DNA of 64,000 bases from Rhipicephalus microplus (taxonomy: Eukaryota; Arthropoda; Arachnida; Ixodida; Ixodidae): assembly GCF_043290135.1 (NCBI RefSeq), contig NC_134707.1, forward strand, positions 74,396,508 through 74,460,507, in the 5' to 3' direction. Below the pieces are notes generated by a model, which saw nothing but the letters and a program-made list of their open reading frames with translations, was not told where the DNA came from and made no database searches. A program made the translations under genes and the position numbers. The number at the start of each line of letters is the position of its first letter. The first letter of the stretch is position 1. Positions 1 through 9,986 of this stretch are shown here, piece by piece.

Positions 1-785
1 CGAATTCGGTATAAGTTGGGCTAGCAAAATGACCGTGAGGGTGCTATGAGTGTAGCATGTGGTAATGTTTTACATGAGAGGCATATCATGATTATCATGC
101 TTGGACCTGTCATTTACATTAGTCGTTCTTTCACGTCACGTAATGTGAAATTTGATATGTGTAGAGGCGTTGAAACGGCTGCGAACATGCTATGAGCGTA
201 GCACATAGTCATGTTTTACATGGTAGACATGTCATGATTATCATGTTTTACATCATCATCTACCTTCGTCGTCTATTCACGTCACGTGACACTAAATTTG
301 CTATATGATGAGCTAGAGATATGGCCGCCAGCGCATCATAAGTGTTGTAGGCTGTCATGTGCTTACATGACACGCGTTTCGTGATTGTCGTGTTTACACA
401 AGTCATATACCTTCGTCATCCATTGAAATCACGTAGCACCAAATTTGGTATATGTGCAGCCAGCAAAACAGCCGCGAGCGCATCAAGAGTGTAGCAGTCA
501 TGTTGTTATACTACACGTACCTGATGAGTATCATGTTTGCCCCTGTCCCATGCTTTCATCATCTCTTAACGTCACGAAACAAGAAACTTTGCGTAAGTGA
601 AGCTTACAAAGCGGCCATGAGCTCACGCATCTTATGATTACCATGTTTGCATCAGTTACATACTTCCGTCGTCTATTCACGTCCCGTAATACCCAACTGG
701 GTACATGCGAAGTGAAACGCCGGCAAACGCATCGTGAATGTGGCATGTAGTCATACTGTTACATGACACGTATGTCATGATTTTG
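1..785. repeat. Degenerate tandem array, ~146-bp monomer
   Basis: Blocks containing 'gctatgag.gtagca' or 'gcatca.agtgt' recur near 43, 189, 333 and 480, and again near 727 after a shortened unit at about 627, giving a period of 144-147 bp. Each unit also carries 'catgattatcatg' and 'cgtc.attcacgtca' words. About five units are visible, diverged from each other, and the array runs off the left edge. It is satellite-like; the short reading frames inside it are not conserved between units. Confidence 0.75.
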
Positions 786-1040
786 TTGTTTGGGTTGGTC
801 GCTTGTGTTAGCCATGCAGTCTTGTTACACCATACAATTTTCGCAACATCTCAAGTGAATGAAAATACTGCAAGAGCAGCAAGACCTTAAATTGTAAATG
901 ATGGCTTTCATGCTCTAAATATCATGATTTTCAAGCTGTGACTTGTCACGTATGCTCGTCAAACAGTCATGTTATGCCATACCATTTTTGAATTGATACC
1001 AATATTGAAATGGACAGAAGAGCTTAAAGTCATAGGTGGC
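786..1040. other. Unannotated spacer
   Basis: AT-rich sequence between the tandem array and the GATA microsatellite. I see no gene or repeat in it. Confidence 0.5.
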
Positions 1041-1107
<67 letters not shown>

Positions 1108-1114
1108 ATAGATA
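1041..1114. repeat. (GATA)n microsatellite
   Basis: About 18 tandem GATA units with a single A substitution near 1107. Confidence 0.97.
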
Positions 1115-1640
1115 TGGTCTAATTCTCCAAAATTCGCAAAGAAATGCTTCGCACTTATTTTTTTGGACCCATATCTGACCCTACTTACAGATAATCAAGC
1201 CATAAGTCGCAAGATTTGCACAAGAATTACAATTGATAGAAGGAATGTCACCCACAGCACTAACTGATGCAACACAGCAAGTTTCCTCACACTCATTCAA
1301 ACCACCTGCCATTGTACTAAATTTAAAGATGAAATATGATTTGCAAACTTTCCTGTCAAGATATGATTGCAAACCGGCTTCGAGAATCATAGCTGCGAAG
1401 TTGTAAAATTAGCGGCTAATAACGCTAGCACGATTTGATATCGGCAGGTCCTTCTGGTTGATCCTTGTGGATGATCCTTCTGGTTGTTAAATCGATATGA
1501 AAAGGGTGTTTCGGTTTCAGCTACATACTGCATTTGGCATATTGACCATAATAGCAGGTACACTGCATTACGCGTGTCGCAGTTAGTAACCTACGATTTC
1601 CAGAGCAAAGTAAAATGTGTTTCTGGTACGATACCTGAAG
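1115..1640. other. Unannotated stretch
   Basis: No coding frame with recognisable content and no repeat I can name. It includes a short local duplication around 'tccttctggttg' near 1449 and 1476. Confidence 0.4.
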
Positions 1641-1785
1641 TATATATAAATATATATATATATATATATAAATATATTTTTATATATATCTAATCTATAT
1701 CTATAAATATATGCCTTGAAGGAATATATATATATATATATATATTCAAGGCATAATAACTATGCCTTGAAGTAAGCCTTGAAAA

Positions 1786-1851
<66 letters not shown>
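1641..1851. repeat. (TA)n microsatellites around a perfect inverted repeat
   Basis: Three TA runs (about 1641-1690, 1724-1744, 1787-1851). The middle run is the loop of an 11-bp perfect inverted repeat, TATGCCTTGAA at 1710-1720 and TTCAAGGCATA at 1745-1755. The arm word recurs once more at 1761. The structure could extrude as a cruciform. Confidence 0.9.
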
Positions 1852-1854
<3 letters not shown>

Positions 1855-1892
1855 CTATTGAAAAACGTGCACCATAGGAATGGTGGGAAATG

Positions 1893-1941
1893 TTGGTGGC
1901 ACATGGTGTATGGTGGCGTATGGTGGAGTGCATGGTGGATG
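1893..1941. repeat. Short TGGTG-rich minisatellite
   Basis: Imperfect repeats of the type 'catggtg.atggtgg' over about 50 bp, next to the TA tract. Confidence 0.5.
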
Positions 1942-2054
1942 GCGCGCTCCAGCCGGCAGCGCTGGAACGAGAAGCAGCGTCAGAACCACCGTGACCAGCT
2001 GCCAGTAAAGAAATAATACAAATACTTGAATAAAAAATATGTAGAAAGCACCCG

Positions 2055-2140
2055 AAAAAAAAAAGGTGCGTCAGTGCGGATTCGAACTTGCCACCTTCGG
2101 ATTTCTAACTGAGCACACTAAGCACTGCGCCAAGCCGACA
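2055..2140 (-). repeat. tRNA-like sequence with Pol III-type terminator (SINE head or tRNA pseudogene)
   Basis: Read on the minus strand, 2140-2065 has an A-box-like 'tggcgcagtgcttagtg', a B-box-like 'caagttcgaatcc' and ends in GCACC, followed at once by ten T (2064-2055), as after a Pol III gene. The outer seven bases at each end do not pair into an acceptor stem, so this is not a functional tRNA gene. It is a tRNA-derived SINE head or tRNA pseudogene. Confidence 0.6.
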
Positions 2141-2655
2141 AATGGTATTTGTGGTGTCAAAGAAGCAGTCAACTCGTAAACTCACTCTTACACTTCAGTT
2201 TTGCTTGTCGCTTACTTAAGATGGACGGTATCTGCACCATTGGCCCTGAGCCGCGGTTCGCATTACCCAGTAGGAACCACCGGTCACTCACTGCACGCTC
2301 TGCGCCCCCTTCCCTCCACCAGATTTTCTCTCCTGTACAATGAGCACCAACGTCAATGCCACCGCCAATGTTTCCTTTGCCGGGAGATGATGTAATGTTT
2401 ATGTAATATATTTTGTGTTTGTTGCGCGAAATATAAATATTTAGCACTTACACACAAAATAAACTCTAGCTGTAGTTTGGAACTTCGTTTTACTTCGCAC
2501 CTATGCTTGGGCAGTTTGCGCAACCAGTTCCTTGATCTGACATGACTCTATAATAGTGATTCTTCCTTGGTTTCAGGTACTTATTTCTATTATGTTTCTG
2601 AGAAATTTGAATATTCGTTGTATCTTGAAGCTTACCGTCATGGCTTGGGCCACAA
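2141..2655. other. Unannotated stretch
   Basis: Overlapping short frames on both strands around 2149-2447 have no recognisable domain. No repeat identified. Confidence 0.4.
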
Positions 2656-2890
2656 TGATTGATATGTAGGGATTACGTCCCAAAACCACCATATTATTAT
2701 GACAGATGCCGTATAGGAGGGCATCGGAAAAATCAACCATCTGGGGGTCTTCGTCATGCACTTAAATTTGAAAACACGGGCATAGACAATTTCTTGCTTC
2801 TAATAAAAATGAAGCCGCCACAGCCGGGATTCGATTCTGCGACCTGCGGGTCAGCAGCCGAGTACCTTAGCCACTAGACCAACGCGGCGG
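2656..2890 (-). mobile_element. tRNA-derived SINE, diverged copy
   Basis: Same family as the 238-bp SINE at 9588-9825, in reverse orientation. The head is 'gattcgattctgcgacctgcgggtc' ending with 'ccactagaccaacgcggcgg', and the body starts 'ttgatatgtagggattacgtcccaaaacc'. It is one of the more diverged copies, especially at 2710-2800. The flanks share 'gcttgggc' (2642-2649 and 2892-2899), a plausible target duplication. Confidence 0.85.
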
Positions 2891-2903
2891 AGCTTGGGCA
2901 TAT

Positions 2904-3310
2904 TGTCACGGGGTCGTGACGTGGCCGAAGACAGGAGACTTCGTGTTAGGATTTAACTGTTTATTTGGGCGAACCTGTGCCCGGTAAACTGAAAGTCCAA
3001 TTACAGCAGCAGTCTCGCACAGATAGCAGTCTCGGACTGATAGCGGCGAACGGAGCGTCGGCCTTCGATCAACAAATGACAAGCGGCGAAGCGCGTCGGC
3101 ATTTATACTCTTGCCGTCGAATGTCCTAGCGTTATCGCTGGCGGTGGCGTAGGTTCCAGAACAATCTGTACCGTTCACACAGTGGGCGTGATCTTATCGA
3201 AATGATCTACTACAGTCCGGAACCTTCTAGAAAACTGCAGGCGCAGTTTGCGCAGAGAATCGTGCGGTGTTTTCGGACGATAACAAAAACTTGGGAAATG
3301 GAACGTGGCA
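2904..3310 (-). repeat. gypsy-1 3' LTR
   Basis: In minus orientation it starts TGCCACGTTCC (3310) and ends GTGACA (2904), the TG...CA ends expected of an LTR. A polypurine tract abuts it. Confidence 0.94.
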
Positions 3311-3322
3311 TTGCCCCCCTCT
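3311..3322 (-). promoter_or_regulatory. Polypurine tract of gypsy-1
   Basis: The minus strand reads AGAGGGGGGCAA immediately before the 3' LTR, the expected site for plus-strand priming. Confidence 0.75.
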
Positions 3323-3440
3323 GAAAAAAAGGCATCGTCCCGATGCTTTAACTAAAGATGAAAGTACAATAATAATGCAAGAAAGTACAATGAATAAATT
3401 ACGATACAACAATAATACAAAAAAACACTGTTTCAGTTTG

Positions 3441-6400
3441 TTAACGCGCATGAAACGGCTTGAGGCGCGCGACATGTACAACTTCAGGTCGCGATCGGCG
3501 TCGTTGAGAGTTAGTGATGCCGTCGGGGACAACCTCGTAATCAAGTGGGCTGAGACGTCGAACCACCCTGTACGGTCCGAAGTACCGTCGCAGAAGCTTT
3601 TCACTTAGTCCACGTCGGCGTATCGGCGTCCACACCCAAACACGTTCACCGGGCTGGTATTCCACGAAGCGCCGTCGAAGGTTGTAACGGTAGCTGTCGG
3701 TAGTCTGTTGATTCTTGATACGGAGACGCGCAAGTTGTCGGGCTTCTTCGGCGCGTTCAAGGTGCTCGCTCACATCGAGGTTTTCTTCGTCGGTGACGTT
3801 GGGTAACATGGCATAGAGCGTCGTTGCCGGGCTCCTTCCGTAGACCAATTTGTATGGCGATATCTGCGTCGTCTCCTGCACCGCCGTGTTGTATGCGAAG
3901 GTCACATACGGAAGAATGGCGTCCCACGTCTTGTGTTCGACATCGACGTACATTGACAGCATGTCGGCGATCGTCTTGTTAAGCCGCTCGGTGAGGCCGT
4001 TGGTCTGTGGGTTGTACGCTGTCGTCCGGCGGTGGTTTGTTTGGCTGTATGCCAAGATTGCTTGACTTAAGTCGGCAGTGAATGCCGTTCCTCTGTCGGT
4101 GATAAGGACCTCTGGGGCGCCATGACGTAGGACGATATTTTCGACGAAGAATTTAGCTACTTCGGATGCACTGCCTTTTGGCAGGGCTTTTGTCTCGGCG
4201 TAGCGGGTGAGGTAGTCGGTAGCTACCACAATACACTTGTTTCCGAAAACCGACGTCGGGAACGGCCCCAGTAGGTCCATACCAATCTGCTGGAAAGGTC
4301 GGCAAGGTGGATCAATTGGCTGCAGATGTCCCGCTGGCCTTGTCGGAGGTGTCTTGCGTCGCTGACAGTCCCGGCATGTTCTCACATAACGAGTGACGTC
4401 GGTGGTAAGACGTGGCCATTAGTACCTTTCTTGTATCCTCGCGAGCGTGCGAGAAACACCGAGGTGCCCTGCCGTCGGATCGTCGTGAAGGGCCTGCAGG
4501 AGTTCTGGTCGCAGAGCTGAAGGCACCACAAGAAGGTACTTAGCTCGAAGCGGTGAAAAGTTTTTCTTTTGTAGAAGACCGTTTCGTACAAAGAACGACG
4601 CAAGTGCGCGCTTGAATATCTTCGGGACTTCGGCGGTCCTGCCTTCGAGGTATTCTATTAGGGCCTTAAGTTCCGGGTCGGCCCTCTGTCGTTCAGCGAA
4701 GTCGTCGGTAGTTATCGTTCCTAAGAAGTAGTCGTCATCCGGGTCGTTGGGTAGCGGTTGGTCGACAGGCGCACGAGAGAGACAGTCGGCGTCGGAGTGT
4801 TTTTTGCCGGACTTGTAAATGACAGCAATGTCATATTCTTGAAGTCTCAGGCTCCATCGTGCGAGGCGACCTGAGGGGTCCTTCAAGGTGGCTAGCCAAC
4901 ACAATGCGTGGTGGTCGCTCACAACTTTGAAGGGCCTGCCGTAGAGGTAGGGGCAAAATTTAGACGTAGCCCAGATGATGGCGAGGCACTCCTTTTCTGT
5001 TGTAGAATAATTTGCTTCTGCTTTGGATAGCGATCGGCTGGCGTAACTAATAACCCTTTCAAGTCCGTCAGCCCTCTGCACAAGAACGGCGCCAAGACCT
5101 ACGCTGCTTGCGTCAGTATGTATTTCTGTCTCGGCGAATTCGTCGAAATGGGCAAGTAACGGAGGCGTCTGGAGGCGATGTTTAAGCTCCTGGAAAGCGT
5201 GTTCCTGTGGCGTTTCCCACTTGAACTCCGAGTCGGCCTTGGTAAGGTTAGTGAGAGGATCGGCGATGCGGGCGAAGTTTTTCACGAACCGCCTATAATA
5301 GGCGCACAGGCCCAGAAATCGGCGCATGGCCTTCTTGTCTGTGGGCAGTGGGAAGTCGGCGATGGCGGCTGTTTTCCGTGGATCGGGACAAACTCCAGAC
5401 TTGCTGATAACGTGCCCCAGAAACAAGAGCTCCTCATACGCAAATCTGCACTTTTCTGGCTTCAGTGTGAGTCCAGAAGTCTTGATGAATTGAAGTACAG
5501 CTTCAAGGCGCCGAAGATGCTTGTCGAAACTCGAGGAAAACACGACGACGTCGTTCAAGTACACAAGGCAAGTCTGCCACTTCAATCCTGCCAGTACTGT
5601 ATCCATAACGCGTTGAAACGTTGCAGGCGCTGAGCAAAGGCCGAAGGGCATCACCTTAAACTCGAAGAGGCCGTCCGGTGTTATGAACGCCGTCTTCTCT
5701 TGGTCTCTTTCGTCGACTTCGATTTGCCAATAGCCAGTCTTAAGGTCCATTGACGAAAAGTACTTGGCGTTCTGGAGCCGATCAAGTGCGTCGTCTATTC
5801 GTGGGAGGGGATACACGTCCTTTCTTGTGATTTTGTTCAGGCGGCGATAATCGACGCAGAAACGTAGGGTCCCATCCTTTTTCTTCACTAACACCACGGG
5901 GGATGCCCATGGACTTTTGGACGGCTGGATAATGTCATCTCGCAGCATTTCATGAACTTGTCTCTTCATGGCCTCACGTTCTCGCGTCGAAACCCTGTAT
6001 GGACTCTGACGTAGTGGTCTGGCATTTTCTTCGGTTATGATGCGATGTTTCGTGATTGGGGTCTGCCGAATTTTCGATGACGACGAAAAGCAATCTTCGT
6101 ATTGCAGGAGCAGGGCCTTGAGCTGTTCTTGCTTATCGTTCGGAAGTCTGGGATTGACGTCGAAAGCTATGGGAGGGGCTTGGTTCCTCTGAGCAGGTTC
6201 CGCAGAATCGGCGAGGGCAAAAGCACTGGTGGCTTCGACAATTTCTTCGATGTATGCGACCTTTGTTCCTTTGTTCACATGTTTGTACTCATTGCTGAAA
6301 TTCGTGAGCATAACCGTTGCTTTGCCTCCCCGCAGCTCTGCAATTCCTCTTGCGACGCAAATATTTCGGGTGACCAACAGATGCTGACTGCCTTCAACGA

Positions 6401-7100
6401 CGCCTTCCAAGTCAGGTGATTTTGGAGCGCCGACTGAAATAATGACGCTTGAGCGAGGCGGAATGGTGACTTGTTCTTCCAGCACATTCAAGGCATGGTG
6501 TCCTGACGGCGTGCACGGCGGTAGTGCTTCTTCTGTGGATAACGTTATCGACCTTGTTTTTAAGTTGGTGACAGCACCATGGAGGCATAAGAAGTCCATG
6601 CCAAGGATGACATCTCTCGAGCAACGCTGTAGGACTACGAAGTCTGTAGGATAAATACAGCGGTTAATGGTGACTCTCGCTGTGCAGGTTCCTGCAGGCG
6701 TTACGAGATGACCTCCGGCTGTGCGGATTTCAGGGCCTTTCCAAGCTGTCCTAACTTTTTTTAACTTCGCGGCGAACGACCCACTGATGACATAATAGTC
6801 GGCTCCAGTATCGACGAGAGCAGTCACACTGTGGCCGTCGATAAGAACGTCGAGGTCGTTAGTTCGCCGTCTCGCATTACAGTTAGGGCGTGGCGTCGGG
6901 TCACGGCTGCGTCGGCTTGTTCCGCTGCTTTCATGCTGCGTCGTCAGGCCACCTTCGGTAAATGAGCTTTCGCCATCAGGGCTTTGCCTGGCTGGCGTTG
7001 TGTTCGGAAAGCTCCGTCGCGGCGTCGTCGTCGTCGGAGGATCTTCGGTAGTTCGTCGCACAGCAACCGCACCTCCACCGGTTGCTGCCCTTAGTTTCCC
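3441..7100 (-). pseudogene. pol: gypsy-1 Pol: protease, RT, RNase H, integrase; two lesions
   Basis: The -1 frame starts at 7100 and encodes, in order: retropepsin with DTGADYYVIS (about residue 84 counting from 7061); reverse transcriptase with '[10 protein letters not shown]', 'SSMDLKTGYWQI' and 'MPFGLCSAPATFQRVM'; RNase H with HTDAS (about 648) and SDHHAL; the integrase zinc-binding region; and an integrase core with D, D, E residues in 'GMDLLGP', 'TDRGTAF' and 'LTERLN'. Two defects show. The catalytic YLDD is YLND (codon AAC at 5555-5553), and an in-frame TAA at 4421-4419 cuts the protein within the integrase zinc domain; the same frame then continues to 3441, so this is a nonsense change and not a frameshift. 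Both defects predict loss of autonomous activity. Confidence 0.94.
7060..7100 (-). promoter_or_regulatory. Programmed -1 ribosomal frameshift signal, GGGAAAC plus hairpin
   Basis: The minus strand at 7100-7094 reads GGGAAAC, an X XXY YYZ heptamer in the correct register relative to gag (codons GGA AAC), directly before the gag stop TAA (7093-7091). Six bases on (TAAGGG) is a perfect 9-bp hairpin: CAGCAACCG (7087-7079), a 9-nt loop (7078-7070) and CGGTTGCTG (7069-7061), extendable by one G-U pair. pol is in the -1 frame, with no ATG near its start, so this site is the likely way Gag-Pol is made. Confidence 0.88.
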
Positions 7101-8455
7101 GGATACGGGCTAGGAGACCGGCCCCGCGTTGGGCCAGAGTACTGCCGGTGGTGCGGTGACGTGCGGCGGCTGGGCGACGGCGAACGCGAAGGGCTTCGTG
7201 GTGTCCACCGAGTTCCTGTCAGGTAGTCGGCGATGTCACGTGGTCGTTCTCCTGGCTGTGGACGCGGTGCATTGACGGCGAAGCCACGCAGTCCCATCTG
7301 TCGGTACTGGCAATGGCGGTATGTGTGTCCGGCCTCGCCGCAGTGGTAGCAGAGCGGGCGATGGTTAGGGGTGCGCCAGACGTCAGTCTTCCTCGGTGCG
7401 CTGCGCTGGGCCGCTGGCGAACGGTATGACGTCGGTGGGGGTGGTGGCGGCGGTGGCGTCTGTCGACGGAAGTGCGATGGGGCAGCGTTTTGGCGTGGAC
7501 AGGGCGGAGCGTTGTGGCGCAGTGCAGCGGTGTAGCTCTTAGCTTCCGGCTCGGGCATCGGTGCGTGGGGAATTTGAAGCGATTGCCGAACTTCTTCTCG
7601 CACAATGTCGGCAATTGAATCCCCTTGAGGCTGGGCCGAAGGCAACAGCTTGCGCAGCTCTTCCCGCACGATCGCTCGGATCGTTTCACGCAGGTCTCCG
7701 GAGTTACTGGCTTGAGCAGCAGCGCAGTCTGCTGTCAGGCGACAATTATACTGTCTGGTGCGCCTGTCCAGGGTCTTTTCGATAGTGGTCGCTTCTGCTA
7801 CAAATTCTTGGACGGTTATCGGTGGGTTTCTCATCAGTCCCGCGAAGAGCTCCTGTTTGACCCCTCGCATGAGAAAACAAACTCTTTTCTCCTTAGGCTT
7901 GTCTGGATCAGCGTGACGGAATAGTCGGGTCATTTCTTCTGTGAAAATGGCGACGTTTTCATTTGGCAGCTGAACCCGAGTCTCTAATAAAGCAGCGGCC
8001 CTCTCTTTGCGAGCGACGCTCGCGAACGTTTGAAGGAATGCGCCGCAGAAAACATCCCACGTTTGGAGCGTGGACTCCCGATTTTCAAGCCAAGTCCTTG
8101 CGGTGTCTTCCAAATAGAAGAACACACGACGCAGCTTTTCGTCATGGTCCCAGTGGTTGGGGGCGGCCACACGGTCGTATGTCTCCAGCCAGGACTCCGG
8201 GTCTTCGAACGATGACCCATGGAAAATTGGTGGTTCCCTTGGTTTATGCATGACCATCGTGGGCTGGGACGCTGCGGTTGTCATTGTCGCTGCAGTCGCG
8301 GTCATGGCCTTCGTCTTCCGCGCCTTGTCTGGTAGAAGCCCGTACTCTGGCGGTAGCCCTTGCTCTCGGCGGCTTGTTCGCTGCTCCTGGTTGGTGTCGG
8401 TGTCTTCTCCGCGACGTGGGCGGGGTTCACGGCTTGACGGGGGCGTCCGGTACAT
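7091..8455 (-). CDS. gag: gypsy-1 Gag polyprotein
   Basis: A continuous 454-codon frame from the ATG at 8455. The frame is open back to the LTR edge, but this is its first ATG. Gag forms the particle that packages retroelement RNA. The central part (about residues 80-235 counted from the frame edge at 8485) has the usual retrotransposon gag pattern with WLETYDR, 'ARTWLENR' and 'FLQTF' words. A CCHC zinc knuckle CYHCGEAGHTYRHC lies at about 379-392, followed by an Arg/Ser/Pro-rich tail. The last codons before the TAA (7093-7091) form a slippery heptamer that leads into pol. No stop or frameshift is visible, so this gene is intact by inspection. Confidence 0.93.
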   Translation of the reverse strand: MYRTPPSSREPRPRRGEDTDTNQEQRTSRREQGLPPEYGLLPDKARKTKAMTATAATMTTAASQPTMVMHKPREPPIFHGSSFEDPESWLETYDRVAAPNHWDHDEKLRRVFFYLEDTARTWLENRESTLQTWDVFCGAFLQTFASVARKERAAALLETRVQLPNENVAIFTEEMTRLFRHADPDKPKEKRVCFLMRGVKQELFAGLMRNPPITVQEFVAEATTIEKTLDRRTRQYNCRLTADCAAAQASNSGDLRETIRAIVREELRKLLPSAQPQGDSIADIVREEVRQSLQIPHAPMPEPEAKSYTAALRHNAPPCPRQNAAPSHFRRQTPPPPPPPPTSYRSPAAQRSAPRKTDVWRTPNHRPLCYHCGEAGHTYRHCQYRQMGLRGFAVNAPRPQPGERPRDIADYLTGTRWTPRSPSRSPSPSRRTSPHHRQYSGPTRGRSPSPYPGN

Positions 8456-8462
8456 GAACGAA

Positions 8463-8477
8463 GCAGCACCTCCACCA
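8463..8477 (-). promoter_or_regulatory. Putative primer-binding site of gypsy-1
   Basis: Two bases inside the 5' LTR, the minus strand reads TGGTGGAGGTGCTGC. It starts with TGG, as needed to pair with the CCA end of a tRNA. I could not identify which tRNA. Confidence 0.5.
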
Positions 8478-8479
8478 GA

Positions 8480-8886
8480 TGTCACGGGGTCGTGACGTGG
8501 CCGAAGACAGGAGACATCGTGTTAGTATTTAACTGTTTATTTGGGCGAACCTGTGCCCGGTAAACTGAAAGTCCAATTACAGCAGCAGTCTCGCACAGAT
8601 AGCAGTCTCGGACTGATTGCGGCGAACGGAGCGTCGGCCTTCGATCAACAACTGACAAGCGGCGAAGCGCGTCGGCATTTATACTCTTGCCGTCGAATGT
8701 TCTAGCGTTATCGCTGGCGGTGGCGTAGGTTCCAGAACAATCTGTACCGTTCGCACAGTGGGCGTGATCTTATCGAAATGATCTACTACAGTCCGGAACC
8801 TTCTAGAAAACTGCAGGTGCGGTTTGCGCTGAGAATCGTGCGGTGTTTTTTGGACGATAACAAAAACTTGGGAAATGGAACGTGGC
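8480..8886 (-). repeat. gypsy-1 5' LTR
   Basis: Direct repeat of 2904-3310. The inner end in minus orientation is ...GTGACA at 8480. The outermost base appears lost or changed relative to the other LTR, which starts with TG. Confidence 0.93.
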
Positions 8887-9528
8887 CGTATATACATTCG
8901 TGGCTGCTTCGTCTCATTTTTCTGCAGTAAAAATGTAGGCAACTCTTTATGACATATGCGTGACTTCTTATAAGCAGAACAATTGTATTATGCGCAATTT
9001 TATCGCATCACACATTATTATGATGCTTGTGGCCAACGTATTTTGTCATAGCACTTTGTAACAATGTACAAGTATCACTCACTTGTTTAGGCTCTTTTGT
9101 GAAAACCGGCTGTTGAGACTGAGACTGCACGAAAGTGAACCAAGAGTTTATGACCGTTGTTTTGTATTTGTATTTAACGTGAGAATGAAGTAATGCTCAA
9201 TGTAGGTAGGTCATAGTAACTAGTTCCCATCACGGTTCCATGTCATCTAGTATTTGGCTCGTACAGGGAAGGCATGTGTGAAAAATGTCGTGATTCTAGT
9301 GCTTTGAAATTGAGGAATATTTTGATGATGTGCGCGAATAAGTTCTGAAATTGCCATTACGTACAACTTACAGTAAAACTGTGGTAAATTACAGTATAAG
9401 TATGGTGGGTATTTCCTCTCCACATTGTATTGTTATTAGCTCCTTTCAGGTATGTGTGACCTGACTTTCCTTACATGTCAGAAAACAAATTACTACAACT
9501 GCTATTGCATTTGCCCCTGGGATATATT
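8887..9528. other. Unannotated AT-rich stretch
   Basis: No coding frame or named repeat seen between gypsy-1 and the duplicated segment. Confidence 0.5.
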
Positions 9529-9986
9529 TTTGTAAGGAAAATTTATTACTCCGGCTATACAGAGTAATCATCTGTAATAAAAGAATGCCCCGCCGCGGTG
9601 GTCTAGTGGCTAAGGTACTCGGCTGCGGACCCGCAGGGCGCGGGTTCGAATCCCGGCTGCGGCGGCTGCATTTCCGATGGAGGCGGAAATGTTGTAGGCC
9701 CGTGTGCTCAGATTTGGGTGCACGTTAAAGAACCCCAGGTGGTCTAAATTTCCGGAGCCCTCCACTACGGCGTCTCTCATAATCATATAGTGGTTTTGGG
9801 ACGTTAAACCCCACATATCAATCAATAATAAAAGAATGAAACAAAATCAAAGAAAATTTCTACAGCTTACTACTACAGAAAAATGCAAATGTGACAGAAA
9901 TTGTTGAAGTATGATTTTGTGAAAAATGCGCAAGTATGACAATTACACACGCTGCAGTGTGCATGCGGTGAAAACTCGTTGCACTT
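9529..9986. repeat. Duplicated segment, copy 1 (interrupted by a SINE)
   Basis: Outside the SINE at 9588-9825 plus its 13-bp target duplication, this matches 10597-10802 closely. Shared words include 'ttattactc.ggctatacagagtaat' and 'gctgcagtgtgcatgcgg'. Same orientation, about 1.07 kb apart. Confidence 0.85.
9588..9825 (+). mobile_element. tRNA-derived SINE, complete 238-bp copy
   Basis: Flanked by a perfect 13-bp target duplication (9575-9587 and 9826-9838). The paralogous segment at 10597-10802 has no SINE at this spot. The tRNA-like head is 9592-9664: acceptor GCCGCGG/CTGCGGC pairs over seven positions with one G-U, followed by TG, an A box 'tggtctagtggcta' and a B box 'gggttcgaatccc'. 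The unrelated body includes 'gtgctcagatttgggtgcac' and 'tcataatcatatagtggtttt' and ends in (atca)n. This is the reference copy for the family in this window. Confidence 0.95.

Larger units (their letters stand above)
2904..8886 (-). mobile_element. Ty3/gypsy LTR retrotransposon, structurally complete (gypsy-1)
   Basis: A 5,983-bp element on the minus strand with two 407-bp LTRs, putative primer-binding site, gag, -1 frameshift site, pol (protease, reverse transcriptase, RNase H, integrase) and polypurine tract, in that order. This gene order with integrase last is the Ty3/gypsy type. There is no env-like frame between integrase and the 3' LTR. The LTRs differ at about ten positions plus one indel (roughly 97% identity), so insertion was fairly recent. 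Flanking catat (2899-2903) and cgtat (8887-8891) could be a 5-bp target duplication with one mismatch. The element cannot make a working polymerase: see the pol entry. Confidence 0.96.

Noticed and set aside
5178..5633. 151-codon plus-strand frame
   Set aside because: Antisense to gypsy-1 pol in the RT region; the pol frame has clear domains and this one has none.
8463..8485. Gag start at 8485
   Set aside because: That codon is GTG inside the LTR edge and primer-binding site; the first ATG in frame is at 8455.
7561..8495. Several plus-strand frames of 74-112 codons
   Set aside because: Antisense to the intact gypsy-1 gag.
9592..9664. Functional tRNA gene
   Set aside because: The cloverleaf-like head is part of a SINE present in six copies; the anticodon arm does not form a standard 5-bp stem with a 7-nt loop.
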